Translations under genes and position numbers: made by a program
The notes under the pieces: model-generated
What the model saw: the letters and a program-made list of their open reading frames with translations, nothing else
Told to the model about the DNA's origin: nothing
The model's database searches: none
In this document: positions 45,722 to 57,440 of the stretch, piece by piece
Layout: each line of letters opens with the position of its first letter
Position numbering within the stretch: position 1 is the first letter of the stretch
NCBI GenBank assembly: GCA_005406025.1
Contig: BGZK01001388.1
Span: 1-64,000 of the forward strand
From: Eumeta japonica
Taxonomy: Eukaryota; Arthropoda; Insecta; Lepidoptera; Psychidae
Reading direction: 5' to 3'
Length of the DNA: 64,000 bases

Positions 45722-47039
45722 GCGCAATGGAATTTGCAGATTTTTAATATAATACTTTGGTTCTAATCTAAAAAATTGAAAAATTCAATAGCATTAATTG
45801 AAAAGAACGGTTTCCCAGATAAATGGTGTAGTGAGTGATCATGAGCTTTAGCAGGAATCGAATATTACATGTTATTATCCTCATGTCAAATTCTATATAA
45901 AGGTCAGATTATGCTCGTCTTTTATCCCGACTAATCTTCTTACACTGCTCATGTTTATTTACTAAAGATAACACCAAAAGTTGCCTTTAGTAAATAAATA
46001 TAAGCCGTATTTTCCGTATAATTACAAGATTATGCGAATGTATTATTTATTATAGATCGATGTAAGGAATATTTTTCATACAAACTTGCTTAAGAAAACA
46101 TGACACGATATATAATCGCTTTAATCAATTTAAAATTGAATATTGAGCTTGCGTGGTAACAGTTGCCCATACACACAATAATTTTAGATCTACCGCACTT
46201 TGTATATTCATTTTGGAAACATTAAATTTTCGCATACTCAACCAAAGTGCCCTTTTAATCACAATGACAATCAAAAGCTTTATTTCTGCTACAAAAGAAA
46301 TTTACCTTCTTGTTTGGTTACTAAATTAAGAGAGACAGGACTGATCTTTTTAGTTCGTCATAAGAACTAGAAAGAAATGTATTCATACTCACATCCTCTA
46401 AACTCAACGTATCTTTATCTGCCTGTCTGTCTGTCCATTTGTGCGCTTATAGCTCAAAAATCGTTATTACGATTTACATGATTATTGCTTCAATGCATAA
46501 ATATTTACCTATACAAGTTTTAGTGTACACTGAGGTAATATTTAGTATGAAAAATAACACTTTTAATACATCACGTCTGAAGAAAAATCGCGGTCTTACT
46601 TGACCTACTATTACATAATTTCTACGCTATAGAAACTACGTAAAGGTTTACATATGCTACTTAATAAGTATACGAAAAAAATCATTTCAATTTTTATATA
46701 CCCGCTTTGCTTGGAGAGGGAAAGGAGTGTAAAAGGTGATAGAGATTGACATGAATAAAAGGAAGAAGGGAAGGAGGGAAGGAGAGAGACAGAAAGATCT
46801 CCCTCGGTCTCTCTTTTTCACTTTGTTTCTCGACAGAGAGGCAAAATGAAAAGAAAAGAGAAAGGGATTGAAATCTGAAATAGGATCAAGATCTAGACCA
46901 GTGTAGGAAACAGGATCAGGTTTAGGATTAAAATTTTAATGAAGCATAAAACCTCAGTCAAGATTGTTTATCCACGCAGGTGCAGCCACAGAAAAGGGCT
47001 AGTATGGCAAGTAATTAAAAATAAAACACAAATAAATCC
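45722..47039. other. AT-rich region with purine/pyrimidine tracts
   Basis: 46735-46800 is almost all purine (GGAAGAAGGGAAGGAGGGAAGG) and is followed by a pyrimidine run (CTCCCTCGGTCTCTCTTTTTC), then purine again. 46860-46940 has GAAATAGGATCAAGATCTAG-type repeats, the inverted form of the hexamer-like family at 55665. No gene. Confidence 0.5.
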
Positions 47040-47350
47040 TATACAAACTTCCGGCAGCCATCTCGGCTAAGACTCGTAATCCAGCTCATCCATTCAAAGG
47101 CCCGGGACATTACATCAACAGCTCCGCGGAGATAGCCAGCTACCTACGGGTTCATTAATCAAGAACACCATCGGGCCCCCGCATCGACCTATCGCAGATG
47201 AACTGGCGGCGAACACAAACAAAACAGGGCCCGGCCGGCGGCGCGGGCGCGGGGGGTTCGGCCCGTTTCGCTCGAGCGAGCAGCGGCTTATTGTCTAGCC
47301 ATTCTCGGGATGACAGACGCGTTTTGTTCCGCAAAGAATGGGGGCGCTTT
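47040..47350. promoter_or_regulatory. CpG-rich island with homeodomain-type sites
   Basis: It includes GGTTCATTAATCAAGAACACC (TTAATCA, homeodomain/Exd-like), GGGCCCGGCCGGCGGCGCGG and a CTCGAGCGAGC palindromic part. A 77-codon frame (47198-47431) spans the low-complexity GC part and is not protein-like. It is a candidate enhancer or promoter. Confidence 0.35.
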
Positions 47351-47414
47351 AAATTTACAGAATGCGAGGTGTTCGCCCTATTTAGGTATACTGTATTACT
47401 TATGATGCTGCGAG

Positions 47415-47480
47415 CGCTGTCGGTTCAGTGATCGAGAGCGCTGCCTTCGAAGCGGGAGGTACTGCATTAGATCTTGACTA
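47415..47480 (+). repeat. tRNA-derived SINE head
   Basis: GCGCTGTCGGTTCAGTGATC with GAGAGCGCTGCCTTCGAAGC and GGGAGGTACTGCATTAGATC has the layout of lepidopteran SINE heads: A-box region GGTTCAGTGATCGAGAGCG, an anticodon-like TTCGAA loop, and a mutated B box. The element probably continues to about 47600. Confidence 0.5.
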
Positions 47481-48221
47481 CGGGTAATTGGCTAATGGGT
47501 TTTTAACGAATTGTAATCACTCTCTCTTGTGACGACGGTGATTAGCAACCTTCAATAGCATTTGGTCATCGTGAAGTGCTCAAGGTCTCAGACCTTCGAA
47601 CTGCAATAAAAAGATTTTGGAAAGGTATGCCTCGATAGTGAGGTATTAACAGAACTCGATACCCACTTCTTTAACGTTGCAGCAGACGAAAGAGTATGAA
47701 TTTAATCAGTTCGGTGGAAACTAAAAAATCTCAAGATTATCGTATTAATAATAAAAAAGGCCATTCGGCAGACGAAATGGAAGTAGATTTTATTTTATTT
47801 TCATACGTAATTCATATGATATATGTAATTTTCGGAATTCCAAAATTTTAAAATGGTGTAATTTCTAAACTAGTTGACCGATTTGGCTCAAATATGAACT
47901 CGACCGTATTTGTCCATAAAACATGTATGGTGAGTTTCATTAAGATCTTTAAAGAATTTTAGACGCTATCGTGCTCATAACCCCGCTTTTATATCGTATA
48001 TATATATATATATATATACACATATATAAACTTCTGAATCATATGTATATTCGGACTCAGCTCGTCGAGTTAAGTCGGAAAACAGCAAAATTTTTCAAAA
48101 GTTGCATCATGACGACAAATACAATAGTTAGATGAAATGTACTAAAAATAGTAGAAACATTTCTATAGCAATACGATCCGTAACATTTTCCCATGAATAT
48201 ATGCACCTGTATGGTAATGCA
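47481..48221. other. repeat-derived AT-rich DNA
   Basis: 47481-47620 is likely the SINE body. 47865-48000 (GTTGACCGATTTGGCTCAAA, GTGAGTTTCATTAAGATC) has the wording of common insect retroposon tails. An (AT)n tract lies at 47997-48018. No gene. Confidence 0.4.
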
Positions 48222-48490
48222 TTAATAATGTAGGGTTAGGAGCTCACAAACCGTAAATACGCGATTTTCAATTCGCAAGTTGGCGATGGCTGGCGATTTA
48301 TACTTCATACAGATTTCAGTCACGAACCCTACCGAAACGTCCCATCCATAAATATGTCGGGAGTCGAACTTCGATATCCGGCCGAGAGGCGGGAGGGCGG
48401 AGGGCGCGGACGTGCCGCGACAGCCGTCTCTGTGTATCCGTATCCAGCTCATTAGTCATGACATCAGAGCATTATTAGCATGTCAATCTA
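48222..48490. promoter_or_regulatory. GC-rich block next to a motif-dense segment
   Basis: 48365-48430 is GC-rich (GGCCGAGAGGCGGGAGGGCG). It is followed at 48445-48490 by CAGCTCATTAGTCATGACATC and AGAGCATTATTAGCATGTC, a dense run of homeodomain (CATTAG), AP-1-like (TAGTCATGA) and POU-like sites. The 76-codon minus frame over it is not recognisable. It is a candidate conserved regulatory element. Confidence 0.3.
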
Positions 48491-48604
48491 AAAGTTTTCG
48501 GCATATTACCATGATTCAAATGGGAAGAATGATTTAATAACATATATATCTCATTCAAATAGAAACTACCTTCTGATTTTCATATATATAAGTATATATA
48601 TGGC

Positions 48605-50133
48605 ATGGGACTTTGAGCGTTCGACGCGGATTTGTTTATGGATGGTTGTGGGCTATTTTACTTTTTCAAGTTTTTGAAGTGAAAACTTCTTTAGGCGCGT
48701 TGAGCACGTTAAGATGGGAAAAAATCATTGAACTCGCAACACCGAGAACGACACCGACACCATTATTCTTTATTACTAAAGCTACGATCATTGAATTCGG
48801 CTACGTGGTAGCTTGTGTAATTTTGATGCCCGCTAAGAAAGGATTTTTGGAAATTTGTAATGTAAGTCTTTAAGTGAAATACAAGAATTTTTGTATGAAA
48901 ATTTATTTATTTATTCTAAAGATGCTTCTGCATTACTTCAAGACAAAATTAGGAAGAGATTTGATGATTTGCCATTGATTTTGAGTGGTGATTTCAACAT
49001 CAGCTTTGCAGATGATAAAAATCTAACATTCATTGAATTTTTTATATAGAGAATTTGATATAACAATGACCAATGATCACAATCTTAGCACAAGAGATGT
49101 AAAACTACAATTGATGTAGTCTTTACAAGATATTCAAATAGATTCGAATCAAAATTGTTTGTTTCCTATTTAAGTTACCACAAACCTATAGTTTCAGTTT
49201 TGGAATACAATGATAATAATGATGATGATGGAAGAATTGTTGAAATTGTGGATGAAAACTCATAAGTTTCATTGGTACTCATTTCAAAGAATACCAATTA
49301 ATTAAATTTAATATTTCATATATTTATAAATTTAAGTTTTAAGCAATAGTTTGCAATTTTTGTATGTAAAATTATATGCATTATTTTTCATGTACAATAG
49401 CGCATTAAATTAAAATTTTAATATAATTTTGTAGTTTATAATAATTAACAAAAAACACTTCATGTAAAAGTATTTCCTGCACAATAAAACATTTCCTGAC
49501 GATTGAAAAAATACACACGCAATTGTTTAAGTTTACACTTCTGTCGGCACTCCCGGAGTTTCTTTACTTGCTTAACCCACAACGCCCGGTACAGCAGGCG
49601 GGTGGCGCCAGAGTTGCAAAAATATCACGTTCTAATGAATTTGACTAATTATTCAGTACAAATGTCGCGAGTACACGTGACAAAAGACCACGCACATAGA
49701 GGTCCGTTGTGTGGTGGTTAGTGCTGTATTCGATTACTGCAAGCAAAATTGGATGATTATCATCATTGACCAATTTAGAATAAAAATTTGTGCAATTTTT
49801 CAAATTTATTAATTAATGTCACTTAAAATTCATGATATTATATAATGTGATAGGTCAAATTTTACAATATCATCATATTAATCGAAGAAATGGGTTTACA
49901 AGATAGCACATAAATCATCAATTTTCGACGAAAGAAAGTTTAGCGTAAATATAAGAGATGACGTTAAAGGGCAACAAACCCCAAAAAAAAAAACATCAAT
50001 TTGATTTATACGCCATAATTGTATATCTCGATGTTTTTACCTAAATGATTTATTACCGCCTACATAACAAAATATTTTGCCAGCCAAATAGTTTGCCCTT
50101 CAAACAAAGCGCTTCAAGTGGGTTGACCGCCGC
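48605..50133 (+). repeat. dispersed repeat C, copy 1, split by an insertion
   Basis: 48605-48667 and 49559-50133 match, inverted, the uninterrupted copy at 51860-52470. The shared order is GACGCGGATTTGTTTATGG, GGCTATTTTA, then TTTCTTTACTTGCTTAACCC, GGCGGGTGGCGCCAGAGTTG, CACGTGACAAAAGACCACGC, TTGCCAGCCAAATAGTTTGC and GCTTCAAGTGGGTTGACCGC. The ~890 bases between are absent from the other copy, so they are an insertion. No open frame in the repeat itself is convincing. Confidence 0.82.
48668..49558 (+). mobile_element. insertion carrying an endonuclease remnant (Helentron-like)
   Basis: 48912-49264 reads ALLQDKIRKRFDDLPLILSG, then DFNISFADDKNLTFIEFF (a GDFN endonuclease motif), and after frameshifts KTTIDVVFTRYSNRFESKLF and SYHKPIVSVLEY. 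This is the endonuclease domain seen at the C-terminus of Helentron-type PIF1-helicase proteins and some LINEs. The 'TTIDVVFTRY...SYHKPI' wording fits the Helentron form best. Stops and frame changes show it is dead. The upstream part (48670-48870) has a 60-codon frame without recognised domain. Ends are defined by comparison with the uninterrupted repeat C copy. Confidence 0.6.
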
Positions 50134-51859
50134 TAACTTCAAACTTCTGGGGAATTCGGAAAGTTGTGCAGTAGCTGTTCCTCCTCTGGGCTGTCAAATG
50201 TTTTGAAAACTGGGAAAGAGCACTGCGGAAATACGATTAGGATGATAGAGCTTGACATTTCCAATACTAGACAGTTGTGCGAATTATTTAGCGGTTTAGC
50301 ATATGTATAACAATTATTTTAATTCGTTTTTGAAATTCTTCACGTCGAAATTACTAAACATATATAAGAGTATAGAAGATTAAATAATTCAAGCGTTGAC
50401 CAATTTTTTAAAAATATATGATAGTCGAAAGATTTTTTTTTAAATATCTTTTTCAAAGTAACTTTTAAATTTGGAGACGGGTCGAGTTTTACAATTGTAG
50501 AATTATTTGTTACACTTAAACACTCAAAAAGAAATAATTCAATCTCAAGCATAGTAATTTTTGTAGTTTAAAATAGTAATATTTAATGTATATTAATTAA
50601 TTGCGTAAATACGTACAATTATATTTTTTTTATTAATTTTTGAACGCATGTGACTATCCGGCTTAAGATACTCGTACGTAGGCTTAGAATTTTTGATACA
50701 AAGGTCGTATGCTCACAGATCTTTTAGTCGTCCCCAAGAAAGGATGACTTCTTCCCCACCATGTGTCTAGTTTCACTATGGAGCAAAATCATTTTTTTTC
50801 CAAGAAAACGGTCAATTTTTTAGAACAGAAACATGTCCAAAAAATGTAGCTACTCCTATGTTATTGATCTCTATGAGTTCACAACCACTTGTATATATTT
50901 TTATGAACCTGAAGAACTCAAAGACGTGTCGGATCTGAAACCAAGCCGACAGATATATTTTCGAACCCTCAAAGGTCGAAAATAGGACGCAGCTTTAAGA
51001 ATGGCCTACAGGGTCAACAGTGTTTCAAATTTTTGTTACGTAATATAACACTTATCGCTTCTTAATGTAAATAAATAAAGTAATAATATAAAATGACAGC
51101 AATCTTAATCAATACTACTTGTATTAATATCATTACGATTTATAATATTGAAGAGTTGTTTGTTTGAATACGCTAACTTCCACCCTCACTACGTGTCTAA
51201 AGAGTCCCGCGGGCCCATCCCTCGCGGAGGTCAACGCAGCTAGGGCTCCGCCACCAGCCAACCAGAGGAGCGCCGGGGCAAGTTCCATCCGTCTTTCGAT
51301 ATGGGACGATATGCGGTATACTTATTGTGTGAAATTCAATTCCATGCTTAGTTTCTTAAATCGAACTAAAATTGTTCACCACTCTCTATGTGCAGAAATA
51401 CAAAATCTATAGGACTACAAAGTGATCTAGACATATTGTTTTAAGTAACAGTTAGTTGAAGAATTTGAAGAATATTTGGTCGCTATGAGAGGAACTATGT
51501 CGTGAATTTGAGAATATAAAGGCTATGGACTAAATCTTAAAATAATCCTTAAAATATAATCGGTACGAGAGTACCGTATTATAACACTGGTACAATTAAT
51601 ACAAATATTACTAACACATTACAAATTTAAAAATATAATTGTTACGAGATTACTATATTTTAAAAACTGAAAACATAATTGCCACGAGGTTATTACATAT
51701 ATATATACATGAAAAAAGTTTAATGGATAAACAAACGGAGAAATTATCAATATAAAAACAATAAACTCTACAACCTGCCCCAATAAACGGGCTATCTAAT
51801 GCTAAAAAGAATTCTTAGAAGCGGACATTTGGTTCTTATATATATTCATATTTCTATTT
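50134..51859. other. spacer between the inverted copies of repeat C
   Basis: Mostly AT-rich. 51180-51320 is GC-richer (GTCCCGCGGGCCCATCCCTC, GCCAACCAGAGGAGCGCCGG) with an 82-codon frame that has no domain. 51550-51700 shows three loose repeats of TATAAT(C/T)G(G/T)(T/C)ACGAG(A/G)(G/T)TA. No gene supported. Confidence 0.45.
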
Positions 51860-52470
51860 GCGGCGGTCAACCCACTTGAAGCGCTCTGTTTGAAGGGCGA
51901 ACTATTTGGCTGGCAAAATATTTTGTTATGTAGGCGGCAATAAATAATTTAGGTAAAAACATCGAGATATACAATTATGGCGTACAAATTAAATTGATGT
52001 TTTTTTTTTTGGGGTTTGTTGCCCCTTAACGTCATCTTTTATATTTACGTTAAACTTTCTTTCGTCGAAAATTGATGATTTATGTGCTATCAAACAATAT
52101 TAAAATTTGACCTATCACATTATATAATATTATGAATTTTAAGTGCCATTAATAAATAAATTTGAAAAATTGTACAAATTTTTATTCTAAATTGGTCAAT
52201 GATGATAACCATCCAATTTTGCTTGCAGTAATCAAATACAGCACTTCCACCACACAACGGACCTCTATGTGCGTGGTCTTTTGTCACGTGTACTCGCGAC
52301 ATTTGTACTGAATAATTAGTCAAATTCATTAGAACGTGATATTTTTGCAACTCTGACGCCACCCGCCTGCTGTACTGGGCGTTGTGGGTTAAGCAAGTAA
52401 AGAAAAAAAATGAAAAAATAAAATAGCCTATAACCATCCACAAACAAATCCGCGTCGAAAGTCCCCTTCC
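51860..52470 (-). repeat. dispersed repeat C, copy 2
   Basis: Inverted copy of repeat C, without the insertion seen in copy 1. It begins (in minus orientation) GGGGACTTTCGACGCGG and ends GGTTGACCGCCGC. The 107-codon minus frame in it (52120-52443) is a product of the repeat. Identity to copy 1 is high, about 90-95 percent by eye. Confidence 0.85.
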
Positions 52471-54639
52471 GTGTATTTAATTATATTTTGATGACCTGTC
52501 CTTTTGTTGGTCCACTTAACTTTTTCTGTATTGCTTCAACCTATCATTTAATTGCCTTTGCTTACGAGGTTAGTAGTCACCATGTATATTAAACAGGCAT
52601 GCATAATACGAGTATATCGCGGAAAACCGGGCACAGCTGCTTTAATATATCCGGTATACAAAGATCATTATATCTAATATTTTATTTCGTAAAAATCATT
52701 GATTATTATTCATGACAAAATATAATTTTAGATCACATTTTCACTATATCTACGATTACATTAATCTAGATGTCTAAAGTTATATTCCTACATAGAATTA
52801 TTTCGTGGATTATATCACAAAATTGCGAGAGGTAGCCACTTTGGCACGTGACGCGGCTCGACCCGCTGTCCTAGCGCGACGAGTGCCCCCTTTAAACCTC
52901 GCCTAGTATCAACACTTCAACCTACCCCGTTTTGGTAACACCTAACCGTTCATTGTGGCCTCGTTTTAAAGATTTCATTCTCGTAGTAGAAATAGATGCG
53001 GTATGTGATTATGGTGTAATTAACTATGCAAAGTTAACTTGAAAATATAACTCTATTTATTGACACTAGATTGATCGCCACCCGTTTTAATTTGACCAAA
53101 TAAGTGATGTCCGGTTTTTTCCGAGTTCGTTATTAATTAAATCACAGACGAAAACCCCAAATTGATAATTTTATATTATATACCGTGAATATATATTGTG
53201 TAATAGTTATTAAAATTTTTGTTATTTTACGTATTATTATTGATTAAAATAGTTATTTTTAACGTAATTCGTACTTCACATAGGGTCAGGTCGAAGAATA
53301 CTAATGTTTATAATTTCAATTACGAAATATTAATATTTTCCATGGTATAACTGTAATTATGCAGAAATCAATAATAATTTTAATACTAATTTCACATTCA
53401 TTCTTCTGTCTGTTGCCGTCACACAAACGGAAAAACCTGGAACAAAATTCATTTGAACCCCCAATTTTATTACACAGCGTCGCCACCCACGCGGCGTATT
53501 TTTCATGTTATGTAATCTCGTATTACGTAAGCAAACTATATTTTTTGTATTGGCACATCGAAATACCAGATGCCCCGCCAGACTTCTGTGACAATAGGAA
53601 TATAAATAAAAGATTTATTTTCGCAATAAAATTTCTCTTTAGTACGAAGTTCCTTAACGAGATTTGCAGTATGAGTTTCGTAAAATAACGAAAAAGCGTT
53701 ACGCCCCTCGATGCGACTAAAGTCAATGTATTTGATAGTGACATTTATTAGCGATTTAAAAAATTACATAATTGTACAGATTCACAAATTTTACGAAGTC
53801 TTTAATAAAGAAAACAGATATTAAATTTATTTTATGCTTTATAATTATTTAATATAATTATTTTAATCTTTGAAAAGTTGAGTTTTAGAGATTTAAGTCA
53901 TATAAATGTTTAAAGAAAAATTACAACGAATTATCAATATAAATGAATATGAATATCACAGAATTTATCCTAAAGAATTCTGTTTGACCATTTTGATCTT
54001 CATCAACGTCATCCGTTGGAGAAAAGTAGGTTACTAAAACTGTATTTGTTCAAGAACTATTCTAAATTTTAATAGCCCTATCAGGTTGAAAGCGTAAGTG
54101 CCTCACTAAACAGAACAGGCATTTTATTTAAAAACGTGAAAAATACGACTAATTTTTATTTACAATTGTTTTTGTAATTTATTTTATTTATATTTATAAT
54201 ATATTTACAAATTTATACAATTATACAGCGTCGGTATTTCACAAAGGCTCTGTCGATGTATGGTAGATTAATTACGCAAAAGAACAATGCGATGCTCCAT
54301 TTGTTTCAGCTCTATTGTTGAAGTGAAAATTATATAAATTTATACATTTTTTTTGTAATTTTGTTTCTCTATGGAGAATATTTTTTATAGATGTAATATA
54401 ACTTTGCTATGTATTTCATCAAACCACGTCATAAACTCCTTGCATAAAGATTAGTATCAGAAATTTAATAGAGTGGTTTATCGCCATCCTTAAACATTTT
54501 GGACCCAGTCATTACATTTAATTAAATATCTATAGATTTTAAGAAATTAACTAAAAACCACGTTAACGGCAGGACTGAAATCGAAACCGAGATCGAAACG
54601 TAGACTAAAAACTAAAACAATTACGTTCCTACGCCGATG
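52471..54639. other. AT-rich region with one GC-rich block
   Basis: 52835-52985 contains GGCACGTGACGCGGCTCGACC and CCTAGCGCGACGAGTGCCCC, including a CACGTG E-box, and may be regulatory. 53480-53530 has GTATTACGTAAGC, a bZIP/C-EBP-like site. The rest is AT-rich; the 109-codon frame at 53359-53688 has no domain. Confidence 0.4.
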
Positions 54640-54940
54640 AATTCGCGCATAAAAGCTGGTTAGTAACAACCGGGCTGTGCCATTTCATTTAGTAAAATCG
54701 ACAATCATACGTCTTTCACGGCCGTAGTAAACGTGATCAACTCTAAGGCGAGTAGAATTGGATCAGTTTCCCTAAGTACACACAGTAAACTGAATACAAG
54801 GGTCCGTTGGCAGACAAACTACGTTACATTTAGAAGGTCACCATTCAGAATGTCGACTGACAAGGGCCGTGAATTGTGGAGCACACTTCAGAACAGCCAA
54901 CGGCCCGATGTTTGGCCTTGATAAACTATTCGCAGAGGAT
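54640..54940. promoter_or_regulatory. GC-richer block, unassigned
   Basis: Balanced-composition sequence in AT-rich surroundings, with TTTCACGGCCGTAGTAAACG and GTCGACTGACAAGGGCCGTG. A 62-codon frame (54733-54921) lacks any recognisable domain. It could be a conserved non-coding element or the remnant of an exon. Confidence 0.25.
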
Positions 54941-56079
54941 AACGCAACCCTCATTATTCAGTAATAACAGATAGTTTAACAGCGGTGTTAGATCTGACAC
55001 CTCCGAAGATTGTTCGATTCGATCTTATAGATGATAAATGAATACAAGTTCCTCTGCTAGGATAATGGAAACGGTGTTTTTCTTTCCAATAAGTCGCTGT
55101 AATTTTTTTTATATCTTTAGTTGGAAGACTTAAAATGAATCATTAACCTTTCAGTCACGCCTCCGCCAAGGCGAACACAAAATTCTTTGCTAGTTTCTAA
55201 GCCGATCACGTTTCTTAATAATTCTTCTAGAAAATTGTGGTTGCTCCAAAACAAAGGAGGATAAAAAAATAATAAAAAAGACTCCCGGATTAACATTACT
55301 GACAAGTAACGTTAATAATTAATAATTTTAATATATTAAAATAATATAATATAATGTGTTATTCTACGTCCGAGTTTCATATTATATTATTATTATTAAT
55401 TTTATATTATTATTAAATTTATACAAATTGCTTAAAGATTACATAGGCGCTTAATAAAATTAAATTAACTTTCATCCCGAAAATTAACACAAATATAACG
55501 ATAATATAGCACGACCTCCGTTGTACATCTATGGACCTACGTGCTAGTCTTCGCCTAATGTCATCACCACTTTGTATATACTATACTACAATTTACCTGC
55601 GGTTTTGCTATGTGCGGATATGTAATCAATTTATTCATCTTTTTTTTATATAGATCCTGTTTAACTCTGGCTCCTGATCGCACTGTCAACCTTGATCCCG
55701 ATCTCTAGGTTCTGGTCCCAATTTCAATTCCGATTCAGTATCCGCTCCAACATCAATTTTGCTACTGATTGTTTTCGCGTCCCTGACGCCTGTCTGTATC
55801 TTCTGATTATTGTCTCAACAGCAGTTTCCAAGAAAATGTAAAGATTGCTTTTACGACAGTAATCAATCTACATATAAGGTTGAGGACTTCATTATATATT
55901 CACACCAACACGGTAGCGGAAAAAGCTAGGGACGAATATACATTACACGTAACCTAAAATGATCACCGAACTAATCGAATTAAGGGCTTGGAAAATGATG
56001 CTTCTCGTTATTTTCAGTAGTTTTTGGATAATACGTAAACATAGACGCAAAATTCATTATTGGTTATCCCAATTCTGAA
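54941..56079. other. AT-rich region with hexamer-type repeat patch
   Basis: 55665-55775 has CTGATCGCACTGTCAACC, CTTGATCCCGATCTC and CAATTTCAATTCCGATTCAG, degenerate repeats of a TCCGAT/TCAAT type unit. The rest shows no feature. Confidence 0.5.
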
Positions 56080-56290
56080 CCAGGTCCCGTTCTCGAGTAC
56101 AATTTCAATTTCATTATTGGTTACAATTACGGGATTACAATTAATTGGTTGCAATTGATTGGTTACCATTGGTTACAATAAATTAATCTTTCTCAATTCA
56201 AATCCCGATATGGTTCTCGATTTTAATCCCAATTTTACTTTCGCTTTCGGTTTCTTATCCGTTCCTGATTTCGTCAGAGCTGGATTGTGG
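56080..56290. repeat. tandem GGTTACAAT units within hexamer-type repeat
   Basis: Between 56110 and 56182 the unit ATTGGTTACAATT recurs about five times in slightly altered form. It is flanked by CCCGTTCTCGAGTACAATTT and AATCCCGATATGGTTCTCG, pieces of the pyrimidine-rich repeat family. The outer parts match each other loosely, as if the tandem array expanded inside one element. Confidence 0.65.
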
Positions 56291-57440
56291 CGAATGAATC
56301 GACTAACAACTAGATTTATTCTTTCTGAATTCGCCACATGAGTGAATTTAGCCGATATTCGTTTGCCGGTGTCAATCGAAAAATGAGTATGTATTAAAAA
56401 ATGTAACGACTGAATAAAGGTTAATAAATTAAAATAAAATTATCTACTACAATGAGCCATATTTGTTCTTAAATCCCCGAATATTATTGACGTCTATTAA
56501 GGGCAAAGGTTATTTATTTTGATTATATATGAAGAGGAAATAAGAATAGGATAAAAAAGTAAATAAAAAAAAAATGTATAAAATCTATTTCTCGTGAATC
56601 GGAGTTTTATTACCCTCTTGTAGATACCTTAGCACGATAATTTTCTATCAAACTGAGGAACTTTCGCCCGTATAAATAAATCGCCCTCATATTAGATCTC
56701 AAACGAGAGCATCTCGGCCTTCAATATCAATCTTAAGTAATGTACTAAAAGCAAACACTCATTTAATATTATTCTCAAGTAGAATAACTCAAGTAAATGT
56801 CAAAAAGAATGAATATTTTATTATGTAGGAATGAATTCGTAGTATTTCATTATAGAAGTAGAATCGAAAAATAACATCAATAATACCATACAATAGAAAA
56901 ATATTATTATATTAGTATTATTGAATATTTATTATAAATATTATAGTATATTTCAATCAGAAAAAGCAGAATTTTATTATTATCTATAACGCATGTAATG
57001 CACATATTAATAAGTAATGTTAATACGGAACGTAACATTTGTGCGTCACCGGTGCAGTGTTTATGATTGTTTATTACTGTGTTGCGAACTAGGGAGTAAT
57101 TTTTGAAAAATCTAAAATAAGACATTTGAAAGGAGAGCTTTACTCCCCACTATGAGTAACCGATGCTATGAGTATGGTAATAGCAACGCAAATGACAGCT
57201 TAACGTGCTATCAAAAGCATGAAAAAAGTTGTTCAATTCGACTTTAGTTAAAAATTTATCGGTTCATTAGCCCATGGCTTTGAACTCGGTGCAATGTAAC
57301 TCAAAGATAATTGAGCCTGATCATTCAGTCAGAACTGCTCAACGTTTGATGTTATTAATTCGGCTTGTTACACTCTATTTAAAATCACAAACAAGGATCG
57401 GTACAGTCTATAGGTACAGGCAAAACCACAATCGTTATCA
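56291..57440. other. AT-rich spacer
   Basis: Nothing supportable. Confidence 0.5.

Noticed and set aside
52120..52443. 107-codon minus-strand frame
   Set aside because: It lies wholly in dispersed repeat C, and the corresponding frame of the other copy (49503-49721) is short; the peptide is not recognisable.
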